64,000 nt of DNA from Gamsiella multidivaricata (Eukaryota; Mortierellomycota; Mortierellomycetes; Mortierellales; Mortierellaceae). Made by a program: the position numbers and the translations under genes. Positions 11,880 to 23,838 of this stretch are shown in pieces. Numbering within the stretch: the first letter of the stretch is position 1; each line of letters starts with the position of its first letter. The stretch spans positions 186,001 to 250,000 of the forward strand of contig NW_026251709.1 of NCBI RefSeq assembly GCF_025024155.1, in the 5' to 3' direction. The notes beneath the pieces were generated by a model, which did not search any database, was not told where the DNA came from, and saw only the letters and a list, made by a program, of their open reading frames with translations.

Positions 11880-12995
11880 ATGCTCGACTCGTCCGTAATT
11901 CAAATCCTCATCGTCCTGGGATTCCCCTATGCCATCGGCGCCCTCCGCTCCTTCTTCGCCAAGGCGCCTCCACCGTCGCCGCTTCAGCGCATCAACAACC
12001 AGCAGGGTGAAAAGGTGTCTTCACGGACAAGGGCCTGGAACCGTTCCATGCTCCTCCTCCTCGGCCTGACAGCACTCTATCACGTCTTCTATGTCGTCTT
12101 CTACGATCCACCCAACATCTTCAAGACCCTGTCCCTTCCAGCAGACTGCCCCAACTTCATCCTGCACCAATCCTGGAAAGAACGCGCGGCACTGGACCCG
12201 GCCTTCATGAACAAGTACCCAGACTCGATGCGGGAGCGTTTCAAGGCCATGGAGAATCGATTGTGGTATGAGGTCTATGGTCAAGATGCCTTTTTGAACT
12301 GCGAATACTGCACAGAGCGGTCGGATTTCATGCGCTACTTGATCCCGGGTGCCATGGCCTCCTATGTCGGCATGGCTGTCATCCTCGGCATTGCCACCAC
12401 CCAAACCTCGCACCTGAACAAGTATCGGACCTGGGGATCTGCAGCCTTGGTTATTATCTCCGTGCTCGAATACGGGACCTATCAGAGGAGCGCCGATATC
12501 GGATCACTGCCTGGTTTGATGAAGCACGAAGGTTGGATAGTTGGCTTCCGTGGAGCACATCTTCTCCGACACGGCTCCTTAGCCATGATGTCTGTAGTCC
12601 TCATGGGAGTCTTGCTGAGATCAACCCGAGGCGGCGGCCTCAGAGACGAGGTCGAAATCCTGAACGACCTCTGTCAGGCACAGGAAGGTATGATTCAGCG
12701 ACACAGGGCCCTTCAATTGGCACGGGCGGCCTCACTCAGGGATCCTGTTTTGAGAAAGCAGTTTGTCGACTATTGGAAGAAGCGTGAGGTCGAGCATGGC
12801 TTGCTATTATCCGATATGGAATATAAGGAAGCGCGCGACTTGGCACTGAGCAGGATAGATGTTGAGACGATCACTCAGGAGGCTGATGAATACATTGACG
12901 CGATCATCAAGGCCGGAGAACGCGTGTCTGAACCGATGGAGGCAGACGCGTCAGCAAACCCAGCCGAGCAGACAAAGACGGCTGCGTCGACTTGA
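11880..12995 (+). CDS. Conserved fungal multi-pass membrane protein, function unknown
   Basis: One uninterrupted exon of 371 residues from ATG 11880. Five hydrophobic segments are visible: residues 6-24 (ILIVLGFPYAIGAL), 54-72 (LLLLGLTALYHVFYVVFY), about 160-180, 193-210 and 240-256. Between segments 2 and 3 lies a polar loop with CEYC (CEYCTERSDFMRYL) preceded by NRLWYEVYGQDAF. The last 110 residues are soluble and helical, rich in Arg/Glu. The shape resembles uncharacterised endomembrane or mitochondrial proteins widespread in fungi, but I cannot name the family with confidence. The 5' extension of the reading frame to 11319 was rejected because of composition. AATAAA lies at 13025-13030. 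Confidence 0.8.
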   Translation: MLDSSVIQILIVLGFPYAIGALRSFFAKAPPPSPLQRINNQQGEKVSSRTRAWNRSMLLLLGLTALYHVFYVVFYDPPNIFKTLSLPADCPNFILHQSWKERAALDPAFMNKYPDSMRERFKAMENRLWYEVYGQDAFLNCEYCTERSDFMRYLIPGAMASYVGMAVILGIATTQTSHLNKYRTWGSAALVIISVLEYGTYQRSADIGSLPGLMKHEGWIVGFRGAHLLRHGSLAMMSVVLMGVLLRSTRGGGLRDEVEILNDLCQAQEGMIQRHRALQLARAASLRDPVLRKQFVDYWKKREVEHGLLLSDMEYKEARDLALSRIDVETITQEADEYIDAIIKAGERVSEPMEADASANPAEQTKTAAST

Positions 12996-13498
12996 TCTTT
13001 AACAGACATCAGTCGACATTGAACAATAAACACGCATGCATATCACAATGAACCAATGAATCCTTCTTCATGGTTTTACATTTTAGCATAATCTTCTAAG
13101 GAGGACGTATTTTATCATTTGCAAACGGAGCCAAAGATTCTTCGCACGACGACAGCAAAGCAATGTATTGAACAGACTAACGTCTGGCTGTAACTATCTC
13201 TGATGAAAAATGACTGTGGTGGGTGATGATACAAAAAAGAAAGGGATAAACAACAAAGAGCAAGAGAAGAGTACACATAAAGAGATATTACAGGGAGAGA
13301 AGCGAGGAAGCCGAGAGGCGGGCAGCCCTTTCGAGCCGTCCGTTGACGGGCTTGACAGCTGCCACTATCCCTTCCATCTCTTTCTCTTCGCTCCTTATTT
13401 TTCATTGAAAACACAATGCTCATGCAATTCACAGGTGCGCAAAAGAAAAAAAAAAAAGTGGGAAGTAGGAAGGGACAAAAGGGTCTTGGTTCTTTCAT
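12996..13498. other. Convergent 3' region
   Basis: The 3' UTRs of the membrane-protein gene and of ATG8 meet here. Apart from AATAAA at 13025 and an A run near 13447, nothing is seen. Confidence 0.6.
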
Positions 13499-14334
13499 CT
13501 AATCAGACTCATATGCCTCCAATGATGAACCGAACGTGTTCTCGCCAGAGTATGTAATGTAGAGGAATCCGTCCTTGTCCTGATGTTCCTCGTAGATGGA
13601 TGACATGAGTGCCGCTGTTGGGGGTAGGACCTCGTTGACAAAGATGAAGATGGCCTTCTCGGGCGAAAGCTTGATGCGCTTGCGGATAACGTAGACAAAC
13701 TGGCCGACAGTCAAATCTGCGGGAACCAGGTACTTTTTCTTGTCAATTGTGGCAATATCGGACTTGTCAACCTTTTCACAAATGACCTGTAATGCACAAT
13801 ACATTAATATAGGGGAAGAAAAGATGGTCAGCCGCATGCACATGCAAGATATTCACCACATATGGTACAGTTGTCGTAGTCTTGGCACTCTGATATGTTG
13901 TGTGTTGAGTCGAATGTTTGGATGATTGTACGGTACACAAAACCAAAATAAAATATCCCTCGATTTTCTCATTGTGTGCCCGATGCCCGATAGTCTAAGT
14001 CGTCATATCATACAAATTATATCCCGTCGCCTTTTTAAGAGGAAAACGGACAAGGTTACTTACGGGAATGCGGTCGGGGTACTTTTGACGGATGCGCTCT
14101 GCTTCTGCCTTGCGTTTCTCTATTAGAAAGAAGATGCAAAAGGAGATAGTTGGGTGGTCAGTATTGTTGTGTGGCATGATAAACACAAGCGCAGAGCCAT
14201 GTGGACGAGTGGCGCAAAGCAATAAGCTGCGCTTAATAAGCAAGAAAGAGCGGTAACAAGTGAGATAGATGGATAGGGAAAAGAAACAGATACATACCAA
14301 AGGCATGTTCTTGCTGGAATGCCGAGCGAACCAT
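13499..14334 (-). CDS. ATG8: Autophagy ubiquitin-like protein Atg8/LC3/GABARAP
   Basis: Three exons (14334-14298, 14119-14064, 13786-13499) give 126 residues. Exon 1 encodes [13 protein letters not shown], exon 2 [18 protein letters not shown] and exon 3 the ubiquitin-like core ([34 protein letters not shown]). SGENTFG ends at Gly117 and is followed by nine residues, SSLEAYESD. Atg4 normally cuts after this Gly so that it can be joined to phosphatidylethanolamine on autophagosome membranes. The tail is longer than the single Arg of budding yeast Atg8. The gene stands alone. Identity is certain; only the tail is notable. Confidence 0.97.
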
Positions 14335-15738
14335 GATGTATGAAGTGTTTGTGGGGAGAAGGGCGAAAATGTATTGAGGTGGATGTGTATGTAGCTGGCT
14401 GGCTGTTGTGCTTGAAAGAGTGGCGATCAAAAAAGACGCGTCAGGGATTGAGGATTGTGGTGAATGTGGCGATGAGTGAGAGGAAGAGTGTGTGTGTGTG
14501 TGTGCGTGTGTGTGTATTGAAGAATGGGCTAAAACGACTTTGCTGGCCAAGAAGAAGAATGGAGGGAAGGATGAGAAAGAAAGAAAAGAGAGGAAGAAAG
14601 AAGGTCCTGGTTATATATTTTTGCATAGTCTCTACTCCTTATTCATCGACTTCAAGGCGTACGTTGGCTCCAAAAATCGAACCCGTGCTTCTGCTCCACC
14701 TGGCGCGTGACTGCGATACCTGATGGAACGGATTTCACCGTCGACTTTTATTCAAACATCCCGTCGACTCAATAGCATCCAGAAATATATAGACAGTCGA
14801 CCAATCATAGAGCCATGCTCCTAGGCCTGACTACAACCACATATCGAAATACATCTCTCCTCAACAAGGCTCAGAACCCGGTGACCATGGACGAAGACGA
14901 GTACTCTCATCGTTATCATCATCAGGACTCGTACCAGCATCAGTAGCATCATTCTATAATCAACCTTGTCACTAATCATGGGGGCCGGGCCATTAATCCC
15001 CCCTTGTCTCCTTTTTTTGAGTCGTGTCTCGTGTATGCGTCGACTAATTTGTTGCGACAGTTCAGGATGTGACCCAAGTCGATGGTTCCCGCGGGGAAAA
15101 AAGACTGAGTAAGCACAGATCATCGTACTTTGTGCCCCCATCGATCGAAATAAAGAACCCTGCTCTTGGCTTTGTGGATCCTTGGCTTGCCTGAAATGGC
15201 AATTTTGGTTTCTATTTTAAGCTCCACCGGAAGCCAGGGTCTTCCAGCAGCAAGGTTGCCAAGAGCCGACCAGGAATCCTTCCTCCACATCGTTAGACCT
15301 GATTTCTAGTTCAGGCACAGCAAGCCGAATAAGGATCCGTCCTGTATCAGTACCTGTGCGTAATCATGGCCATCCCTGGACTCAAAATACACGTACCCGC
15401 ATTCAAACTGCCCACGATGCGCCGCGATTACTGAACTTTCTAGGGAGTTACGTTTTGTCGATTCTGGTCCTTGACCATATGGTGCCTCGCTGCTGTTCCC
15501 CCATCGGCTTATCTCATCAATAGAATGGGGCGCAGGGAGGCGCAACTGCTGGTCCGTTTGTTGTAATAGGACCCGCAGTAAACGTTTATAGATTTATGCG
15601 CTTCGCAGAACAGATAGACAGATGTGGACAAGTCGCAGTATCAGGGATCCTGAAAGGCATTTTTACATACATTCGAGTATCAACGTAGAGTATATTTGAG
15701 CCTGGCATCGATGAGCCATGATAGTCCATCGTCCCCCC
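14335..15738. other. Intergenic region, ATG8 5' flank
   Basis: This 1.4 kb separates the ATG8 start from the 3' end of the TFIIIC subunit gene. It contains a GT microsatellite at 14488-14515 and a TATATA-type AT stretch near 14611 on the ATG8 promoter side. Small minus-strand ORFs (15306-15545 and 14821-15141) show no motif. I see no supported gene. Confidence 0.5.
14488..14515. repeat. GT/AC microsatellite
   Basis: About 13 GT dinucleotides with one CG interruption in the ATG8 5' flank. Confidence 0.9.
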
Positions 15739-18700
15739 TCAATCCTTCGACTTTCCTGCAGCTCCACCCCAAAAGTCCTTCAGACTGCGGTTCTGCTTGT
15801 TGAGCTCCTCCACCCGTTTTTTTGTCTTGTAAGGGCCACGCTTCTTCCGTGGAGAGTCCGGGGTCACAGAGGACGCTCTCGAGGACGACCCCAAAGGCTG
15901 ACTTGACTCTTCAGCCTGCTGATTCTCTTCGACCGATACCTCTTCACTTGGTGGTTTCGCATTAGCAGCTCGCTTTCCCTTGGCTGCAGCAACCTTCGTT
16001 TTCTTTGCTCTCTCAACGCTCGTTGCTATTGTGGTAGACAAAGCCGCCTCTTCTTCACCGCCCTGCATTTCAAAGTCAGGTGCAGCCTGTGAAGTCTCAT
16101 CCTTATCAACGTTGGCCTCCACACCGGATTCTGTTGTTGCTGGCGCAGTAGCCACTGTCGATGATGCTAAGGAGACTACTGAAGGTTTCATTACTGAGAG
16201 AATGTTCTGGCTCGATGACGCCGTCTCAGCAGCCGCAGTAGGAGCTGGGTGCTTCCGTGGGCGTCCCCTCGGTTTCTTGGGTGGCACGGGCTCGCTTGGC
16301 GTTGGCGGCGCTGGCGCATCACTTGGCGGTTTCGATGACGAACTCGCTTGTTGTGAAGAACTCTCTGCCTGCTCGCCATCCATACTCACATCTGCAGCCA
16401 CATCTACATCCACAGAATTAGTCGTGGTGGTCGTGGATAGTGTTCGTGTAAAGATGGGCGCCAATCTAGTAGATTGCCGGATTGCTCTCTTCTCCGCCGA
16501 TGAAACAGATGACCCAGGCTGAGAACCGCTGACATCCTTAGCGTTCGTGTCCCCTCTAGTATGATCATCGCCTTCTTCCTGGTCCGAGCTGTCGTTTTGG
16601 TTCACCTTGGACTTGCTACGTGTATTCTTGGGCAAAGCCCTTCGAGATGCTGGCCCTCCTGTTTCCTTGGTGGTTCCCGTCTTGGGCCTACCCAGTTTAA
16701 CAGGCTGACCATCTGAATTAAGTCGCCTGCCCAGTTCGTCCACCTTCCCAAGGGCCATCCGCTTCTTCAAGATATAGGGTTCTGGTGCGTACTTGATCTT
16801 GTTTCCATAGCCGCCCTCCTCCTTGCGCAACATCGTGTTGTCGATCCTGACTATCCCACCAGCAGATCCGGAAGCCAGCCATGCAGCAGAGTGATAACAT
16901 CTAGACCACTGGACCTTTATAGCAGCATCACCGGCAGAAAAAAAAAGTATATAGCAGAGTGTCAGCAGAAGTCGCTCTCAACATTCTACAGTGTAAATCA
17001 AATACCATGCCGTTTTTCTACCTTTTGAATGGCCACGTTGGCGCCATAAAAGTTCAGGAATCCGTCCGTTTTGCTAAGGTACTCCTTCTCTTCGCCCTCA
17101 TTATAGCGGAAAACCGAAATATTTTCCGTGTCGACTTCTTCCTCGCGCTGCTCTGCTTCGCCTAACCCATTTTGTACATCGCCGGCAACCTCCTCGAGTT
17201 GATAAATGTGATTTTGCACCATGCCCTAAATGCAGCATAGCCCAGCAGGGCGTGAGGAGAGGCGAGTGTGGCAATATATGAGAGGAGCCCACCAAGGTAC
17301 GAGCTATTTGTTCATTTCAGAAACGGAGGCAGTGCACTTACATAGCCGCGCTTGACCTTGTACGCCGGGTTGGCGATCTTGACTCTACCATCCGAGACCG
17401 CAGCTGCCAAAAACGGCTGGTAGTCGGAATATGAGAAGTCCCAAATGGTGCCTTTGGCGTTGAACAGTCGGAAGCCATGCGTCTCACGGTAGAGCTGATC
17501 GATCTTTGCTCCAAAATCAACATCCACATAAATAGTAGCTTCAGCCCATGGGATACAGATCGAGGTCATAGGTACTCCCAAGATCGTTTTGATATCGATC
17601 TGCGTAAAACAGTCGTGCAGGTCTGTATATCGGACTCGACCATCGTATCCAGAAGTGACAACGACCCAAGGAACGCTCTCTGCATCACAGCTTCTGACCC
17701 AGTCTATACTTCGCACACATACATCGTGCACCTGAGGCAGGTATATCGGGTCCAGATATTCTACAAATGAACCGCATGCAGTGTTAGTCCTATATCTATT
17801 CTCACATTCACAACCCAACTGTCACCTGCGCAAATACGCACCGGAATCTTTTTCCGCCAACGTTTCTTTCGACTGGTTGAGCATAGTCTTCATATCCCAG
17901 ATGGCAATAGTTCCGTTCGTCACTCCCGCCGCCAGCCTTTCGGCCGTTCCCCAACTTATAGACATAAAGCTGACATCCCCAAGGCGTATCGTCGCATACG
18001 GTTCAGGATACCTGACTTTTTTTTTGTGCAAAGATCCGAGCAGGCGTTAGAGATATAGTCCTTTCAAACAACAGCCAAGAGTGTCATGATAAAACAATGC
18101 GAACTTAAAGTACTTACTGTAAAGAGTCTCTGGCGTTGATCCCTCCGGTATCTCTGTGCCTTTGTGACCGCGGATGCTGCTGGGCTCCGGGACGCTGAAT
18201 ATCCGGATAGAGCCATCGCTAAATGAAGCTGCGAGTATGCCTAACCGCGTCAAATCTCCCGGTTCCATGCTCTCCGTGTCCTAGCACAGTTTTTGCAAAA
18301 CAAGTCATTAATGATCACCTGTTGCATCTTTTTTTTTTTTTAAAAAAAGCAGGCTCGTGAGCAATAGTGCATGAATGCGGGTCTCATATTTACCGTCTCC
18401 ATCCAACCGCCTGTCGGGCACCACTTCAGGTCAAGCACAGCACCGTAGGGATGCAAGATACACATATCTAGATATGCGCTGGGAGCGCCCCGCAGTTCTC
18501 CTTGGTCATTGGTCTTGCAATTCATACTCCAGAGCTGAATCATGTTGGGATGCGCATCCTGTTTTCCAAGTGGATAAAGCTGATCTCGCTTGATACAGTT
18601 CTCCGCTGTGTCGGGAAATCCGCCGATGGCCACATAGCTTTTGTTTCCTGCTTCATTATTCCTGTCGTAGCTTGGGAGAGGACACCAATCCATTGCCCAG

Positions 18701-19720
18701 ACTGAGAATCCTGCGTTCAAAACATAGCAGTCGTTGACGCCCGCTTCTATTGCAGTTCATAATAAAAATTAAGGTAAAAAAGAGTTATACGATTGTCTCC
18801 AAAACTACTATCGCTCGGTCGTATTCACAGAATACGTACTCGTAGTTGTTTCGACATAATGGGATGCCATTGTCAGCATCTCAAACTCCCCGTCTCGTGC
18901 ATATATTTTCGTGGTCGCCAAGACAGGCAAGTACTCGTCCAGATCAGACGGATCACTACAAGATCCCGAGAAATGTCGATTATTAATTCCACAGATATCA
19001 TAGTTGTCCACCCAGATAGTCGTACCGTGGATAGATGTGCACCTACGTGAGCTCGACAAAGTCCTTGATGTTGGATCTCATCCCTAGATAGAGCGTCCTT
19101 TTCAAAACCTCCTCCTGCATGCTCATATAGCTCACATCCTCCGACGTTGGTGCCTGGTACGCAACCTTCCAGTTATGGGGTATGCGATCCGAGCTGAGTA
19201 TCTCGCCCTTCTTGTGCGACTTGCTCCTCGGTAACTGCCGCTGGACCTTTTTTGGAGTCGCTGGCTTGGCCGACTTGCGCGATATTGTTGCAGGCGTGAT
19301 CTTTAAATTCGAGTTAGATGGAGTCGTGGTTGAATGGTCATGGGTACTCAGAAGCTTGTCCATCTCTTCCTGGGACACCGTGATGATGTTCATCTTGCGC
19401 CTTCTATACTTGCGCTTATGCGTGTCCACTTCCTCCCCGCTGCTGGCCGCGGCATCCTCTGGTTCGTCCTCGTCCTCGTCCTCGTCCATAACCACGTCCT
19501 CATCCTCGTCGTTCTCGTTGTTGTTGGTGTTCGAGGGCTCTACGTATTCATCCGAATCATCGTCATCCTCTGGGATAGGCACATCGCCCTCATCGAAAGA
19601 GTCAAGGTCGTCATCCCCACCGTCATTGACTCCTTGCTTGTTCCTGCGTTTCCCTGCCTTGGAAATATCTGCCTTGTAAGAGACATTTTTAGTCGTGGAG
19701 CGCTTTGGTCGAGAAGACAT
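15739..19720 (-). CDS. TFIIIC WD40 subunit (GTF3C2/Tfc6/tau91-like) with C-terminal AT-hook tail
   Basis: Eight exons (19720-19047, 18955-18840, 18746-18394, 18280-18114, 18011-17842, 17760-17342, 17225-17022, 16914-15739) give 1092 residues; all phases agree. Residues 1-130 are basic then strongly acidic. From about 225 to 725 runs a divergent WD40 propeller with GTF3C2 hallmarks: NAGFSVWAMDWCP, HPYGAVLDLKWCPTGGWM, SFSDGSIRIFSVPEP, YPEPYATIRLGDVSFMSISW, NGTIAIWD and SGYDGRVRYTDLHD. TFIIIC binds tRNA-gene A/B boxes and recruits TFIIIB for RNA polymerase III. The last exon ends the propeller, then adds about 370 disordered residues with three AT-hook-like cores (LGRPK near 775, PRGRPRK near 915, KKRGPYK near 1055). 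The donor after YSK is GTACTT; the nearer GTAAGT would break the frame. Confidence 0.88.
18329..18348. repeat. T13-A7 homopolymer junction in a TFIIIC-gene intron
   Basis: A T run directly followed by an A run inside intron 3 of the TFIIIC subunit gene. Confidence 0.8.
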
Positions 19721-20115
19721 CGTCTTGCCAGGTCGATTGAGGAAGGTGATTTCGAGAGCAATCAGTCCTGATGTTGACCGGAACTTTACTTGCTACTTGT
19801 TTTGCACGCCCGGTTTCGTTTTCTGCCCGTTTCCTGGAGTTCTGGCTGAAAGTGGAGACAACCCTGCAGTGAGTCCAAGTCCGCGTACGGATATTAGAGA
19901 CTGAAAGGCTGCATTGGGCTAGTGGGCGATGACTGTTGTTTATGCACACTACAGCACAATTTTTTTTTTTAGTCTTGGTACTTGGCCTGGGGAGTTCCTT
20001 CTCTTTCCCACCCAGTTAAAAGGGTCCACCACCAACTGCCGCACTATCATCTCTCTACCAGGTCTTCCTGTCCCCACTCCTCCACCAAGCACACATCAGC
20101 CTACAACTGTTAACC
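19721..20115. promoter_or_regulatory. Divergent promoter region, TFIIIC subunit and oxygenase genes
   Basis: This 395 bp lies between two outward-facing starts. It has a T10 run near 19962 and a C/T-rich leader before 20116. No TATA box stands out. Confidence 0.5.
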
Positions 20116-21804
20116 ATGGGAAAAGCAGGAAAAGATCGCAAGAGAAGGCGTCTCTTGGCAGAGGTCTCAGCAACGGGTGTAGGTATACAGCATTTGAAGG
20201 TCGACCAGGAAAACATGGCTGACCCAGTAGACTCAGAGAACCAAGCGCTTCAGCACTGCAAGAACTACGGCGGTGTGGTCTCAGAGGAGGACATGGCGAC
20301 GACACTGCGCACGCTGCTGGCCTTGGAACAGCACACTGAGGTGTTCCGGTCAAAGGCCTGCAAGCCTCTTCGTGCTGTTGTCCATCAGCTCCAACAGACA
20401 GCCACTGCTACCACTGGCATGGGTACGATCCAATTGACAGTTTTCTGAACTACACTTGGCCACTGAAAAAGCATAGAATCCGCAGTTTCTCACATCTCTT
20501 TTGTCCTTTAAAACACTAGGACAAACACCTATCGGCCGTATTTCGGATGCTTTGGTGGATGGTCGTTGGAACGATGCCCTGGCAGCTCTAGAGGAGATGA
20601 GAGCTCGCGGGCAAGTGCCGAAATTGGGCGCTCTGCAGAGATGGGTCCGGGACTGCGACGCAGCCTCGGCCAAGAACGGCGCCTTCGGAGACCCCGTCGT
20701 TCTTCGGGTATTGGATTCGATGCTCAGAACCGTAGACCCATCTATGGTGCCCAAGAGGATTGGAGTCGATGGTAAAGAGGAGCACCCAGTCAGGACCCAC
20801 CCCATGTGGCAAGCTTTCCCCAGGATGGATGATAACGTACAAAAGTATGAGGCTGCATTGGCGAAGACCCTCTTCAGTAAGTCACCTTCCGCTCCTCTCT
20901 CCCCAATTGGACCACACTTGTACTGGCATATTGTTAAATCGCAAAAGAAGCCCCATTAACGCTGTTTCTTTCTTACCTTTCCATCGCCGCAGCGGAGGAA
21001 GAGGCCGAGAGGTACAAGTCATTGTTCAGGATCGTTGCCCACCAGAAAGGCCCTCTCCGTAGGACGCCGAATCTGCACGACTTTACGCTCTATCTCTCCA
21101 ACCCCGGCACCATCCGACTCTGCCACCAGGACGATCTTTCCTTGCAGCCTCCAGTTGAGCGCATCGACATGCCTCATGTCCCTGGGGCATTTTTGCTCAA
21201 GGATGTACTCACGCGCAAGGAGTGCCTCCAGATGATTTCGGCCGCTGAGGCCATTGGATTTACGCCGGATGTGCCTATCGTTGGGACTGCAGCCGAGTCC
21301 ATCTCGATCCTGGCACATAACTTTTTCTGGATGGCAGACGACCAGCTGCTCGGACATATCTTTGATCGGTGCAAGGCGCATTTCCCAGAGACGAGAGGCG
21401 ATGGACACAATGCAGTCGGTATCAATTCGAGATGGAGGGTCTATCGCTATGTACCTGGAGCCATTTATCGCATCCACGTTGATGGACAGTGGCCCGGAAG
21501 TGGGTTGGATCCAAAGACTGGAGAATATCTCTATGATGCTTACGGCGGAACGAGATGGTCCCGACTGACGTTCCTGGTTTACCTGAACGATGAATTCGAG
21601 GGCGGCGGAACCACATTCTTCACGCCCTCAGCCGATGTCGGGTTCATGGATGCTCGGGCTGTTTCCCCAAGGGCAGGCAGCGTACTATGCTTCCCTCATG
21701 GCGAGGCGGCAGGAAGTTTGCTTCATGAGGGATCTCCAGTTTTGAAAGGCGCCAAGTATATCATTCGCGCGGACGTCTTGTACGAAGTCCCAGTTCGATC
21801 ATAA
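20116..21804 (+). CDS. 2-oxoglutarate/Fe(II) oxygenase, prolyl-4-hydroxylase-like, with PPR-like N-terminus
   Basis: Three exons (20116-20422, 20520-20876, 20993-21804) give 491 residues. The C-terminal 270 residues form a P4H-type double-stranded beta helix: VPGAFLLKDVLT at its start, metal ligands H and D in YRIHVDGQWPG (about 380), WSRLTFLVYLNDEFEGGGTT, and the distal His in LLHEGSPV (about 466) followed by KYIIRADVLY, whose Arg would bind 2-oxoglutarate. The N-terminus starts with a basic MGKAGKDRKRRRL block. Residues 103-150 (DGRWNDALAALEEMRARGQ, then VPKLGALQRWVRDC) resemble a pentatricopeptide repeat. The enzyme would hydroxylate a protein or nucleic-acid substrate that I cannot name. 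AATAAA lies at 21814. Confidence 0.88.
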
Positions 21805-22026
21805 GCGGTCGAAAATAAAGACAGTATTGGACATTTTTGATGCGCATTGTGTTTGGATGATGAGAAATGATACGCATATTTTGTAAAATGATGCTATGCT
21901 AGTCTACAGAAATAATAATGATGCGAAAACCGTCTTCTCGTCCCAGCTGCACACGGCGATGAGAAGCCCTTTGTGAATCTTTGATATATGTAACAACGCT
22001 CCGCCAGCAGCGAACAGTGTGCGAAA

Positions 22027-23838
22027 TTAGTCCATCATCATATCCTCGTCGTCCTCGCCCACGTATTCGTCGTCAGGTCCATCATCCAGCTTGAGACTGT
22101 CGAGCAGCTCGTCTAGTTGAATCTCGGGGAAGTCCTCCTCCTCAAAGTCAGACTCATCCTCGGTCATAGCATGATCGGTGCTCTTCTTGACCTTGTCAGC
22201 TATAGCACAGAAGAAAAACAAAAGTCAGAATAAAAGTGTTAGAGTTGGAATTGACGTTCCCAGTTTTTCCATATTATCCAATAGATGGGCAATCTTCTTA
22301 TGATGCCTCCTATGACTTACATTTGTAAAGGTTGACGGTAGCACGAAGCTCAGGATCCTCCTCCAGATCACGCAAGAACATCTCATAGTCTTGCTCGAGA
22401 CGTTCCTGGTCCTGCTTGCGAGGGGTCATTTCTTCTTCCTCCTTTCGCAGCTGCTGGAGCTCCCAGTTGCGACCCTTGTTGCGCTTGCGATGATTTGGAT
22501 AGGCCTTCTTGATCAAAATGACATCGGGCAATGAACCACGGTGAAGGGCATCAAAGGCGTCGTTGTTGAAATTCGAGGATCCAATGTCGTAACCCATGAC
22601 AGAATCGCCGGGATTTAAAATACCTCCCAAATGAGACCGGGCGAAGAACGTTGTGTCGTTGCGTCCAACGTCCTGTGCACGCGCGACCTGGATGTCTGCC
22701 AAGACGTATTTGCCACGGACGGGTCCGCAAGGCTCGACATCCAGAACATAGTACTCGACCATCTGTTTGACCGATGCTAATGCCATGAAGGGTGTGCGCC
22801 AGTAGGTCTGTGTTGAGATCTCGGCAACGTTGAGGGTGTTGACATCCATGATGTGGACAGAGTTTCCGATCCTATAGCAGATGACCAGGGGGCTGATGTT
22901 ACCCATGGCCTTGGCGATCTTGGGAGGTAAGCAAACCAGATCATCTTTGCAGATGGGAACCAGCTCAACTGAGTAACTGAACTTGTAATTCGAGGTTCCA
23001 GAGTGGATATCCGTAGAGATCAGCTGCTCTGAGGCCTTGCTCTTCAGAGGCGTGATCGCAGTTAGGAATTCGAGCATCTTGAGCGCATGGGATCGGGAGC
23101 CATAATAGAAGTCAATTCCGTCCTTGCACTCCTTAATGTTGATAGTATCCTTGTGTGCGCTGTGCTTGATGATCAACTGCTCCAGGTACAGGAATGTGCG
23201 CTTGTGATCAACCTTCTGGCGAACCTGAACCATAGCTTTCCAGGTGTTCTGGGCCATGACCTTAGCGCAGTCGTCGCATTGCTGATGCGAGACCACGAAC
23301 TCGACCTCGAAAATCTGCTGAAGAATCGTCGACGTGAAGACCTCCTTTTGAATTGTCAGCTTGAGTTTGATGCGTTTCGAGTGGGGCTCTGTCCAGATGA
23401 ATCCTGCGTCGACCAGTCGGACCTTGTTCAGGCCCTTCAGCTTCTTTAGACACAGGGCAAGGAGTTCCCTGGATTCTAATTGACAGGAGACCCAAAGCAT
23501 AGGTGGCTGAAGGTAGCGCTCGCAGTTGCGGCAGAAGCAGATGGTGGCGTGCTTGGGGATGCCCTCGGTGATATCGACCTGGTTGCGGATACAGTTGATA
23601 CACATGCTGGTCGGGTTTGGAGGGATTGTTGTTCCACATGAGCAGCAAAGACTATGAAAGATATCATGAGTAGAGCGATAGATAGGTTATGAGCAAGTGT
23701 ATCGACGCATGGTTCTTCTGTTGAGATGTATCCAGCCATGTTCATCGACCATGGTGCTGGGTTCCAGCACACTAGGTTGCCGCAGTCAAATATGAATACT
23801 TACATTTGCTGCTGCGTAAGTTCGGGTTTGTACTCCAT
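22027..23838 (-). CDS. NMD3: 60S ribosomal export adaptor Nmd3
   Basis: Three exons (23838-23804, 23651-22321, 22199-22027) give 512 residues, the normal size. The N-terminus holds paired zinc-binding Cys motifs (LCCSCGTT, MCINC, CFCRNC) and later CDDC. The core has the Nmd3 order of DFYYGSRSHALKMLEFL, YWRTPFMAL and the eIF5A-like HRGSLPDVILIKK region. The C-terminus is acidic with a leucine-rich export signal, IQLDELLDSLKLDD. Nmd3 binds the pre-60S subunit and bridges it to Crm1 for nuclear export. Exon 1 encodes only MEYKPELTQQQ, so the start depends on the splice at 23804, which has a canonical GTAAGT donor. Confidence 0.95.

Noticed and set aside
14665..14705. B-box-like tcgaacc motif suggesting a minus-strand tRNA
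   Set aside because: T stem pairs poorly and no acceptor stem is found; it lies in the ATG8 5' flank.
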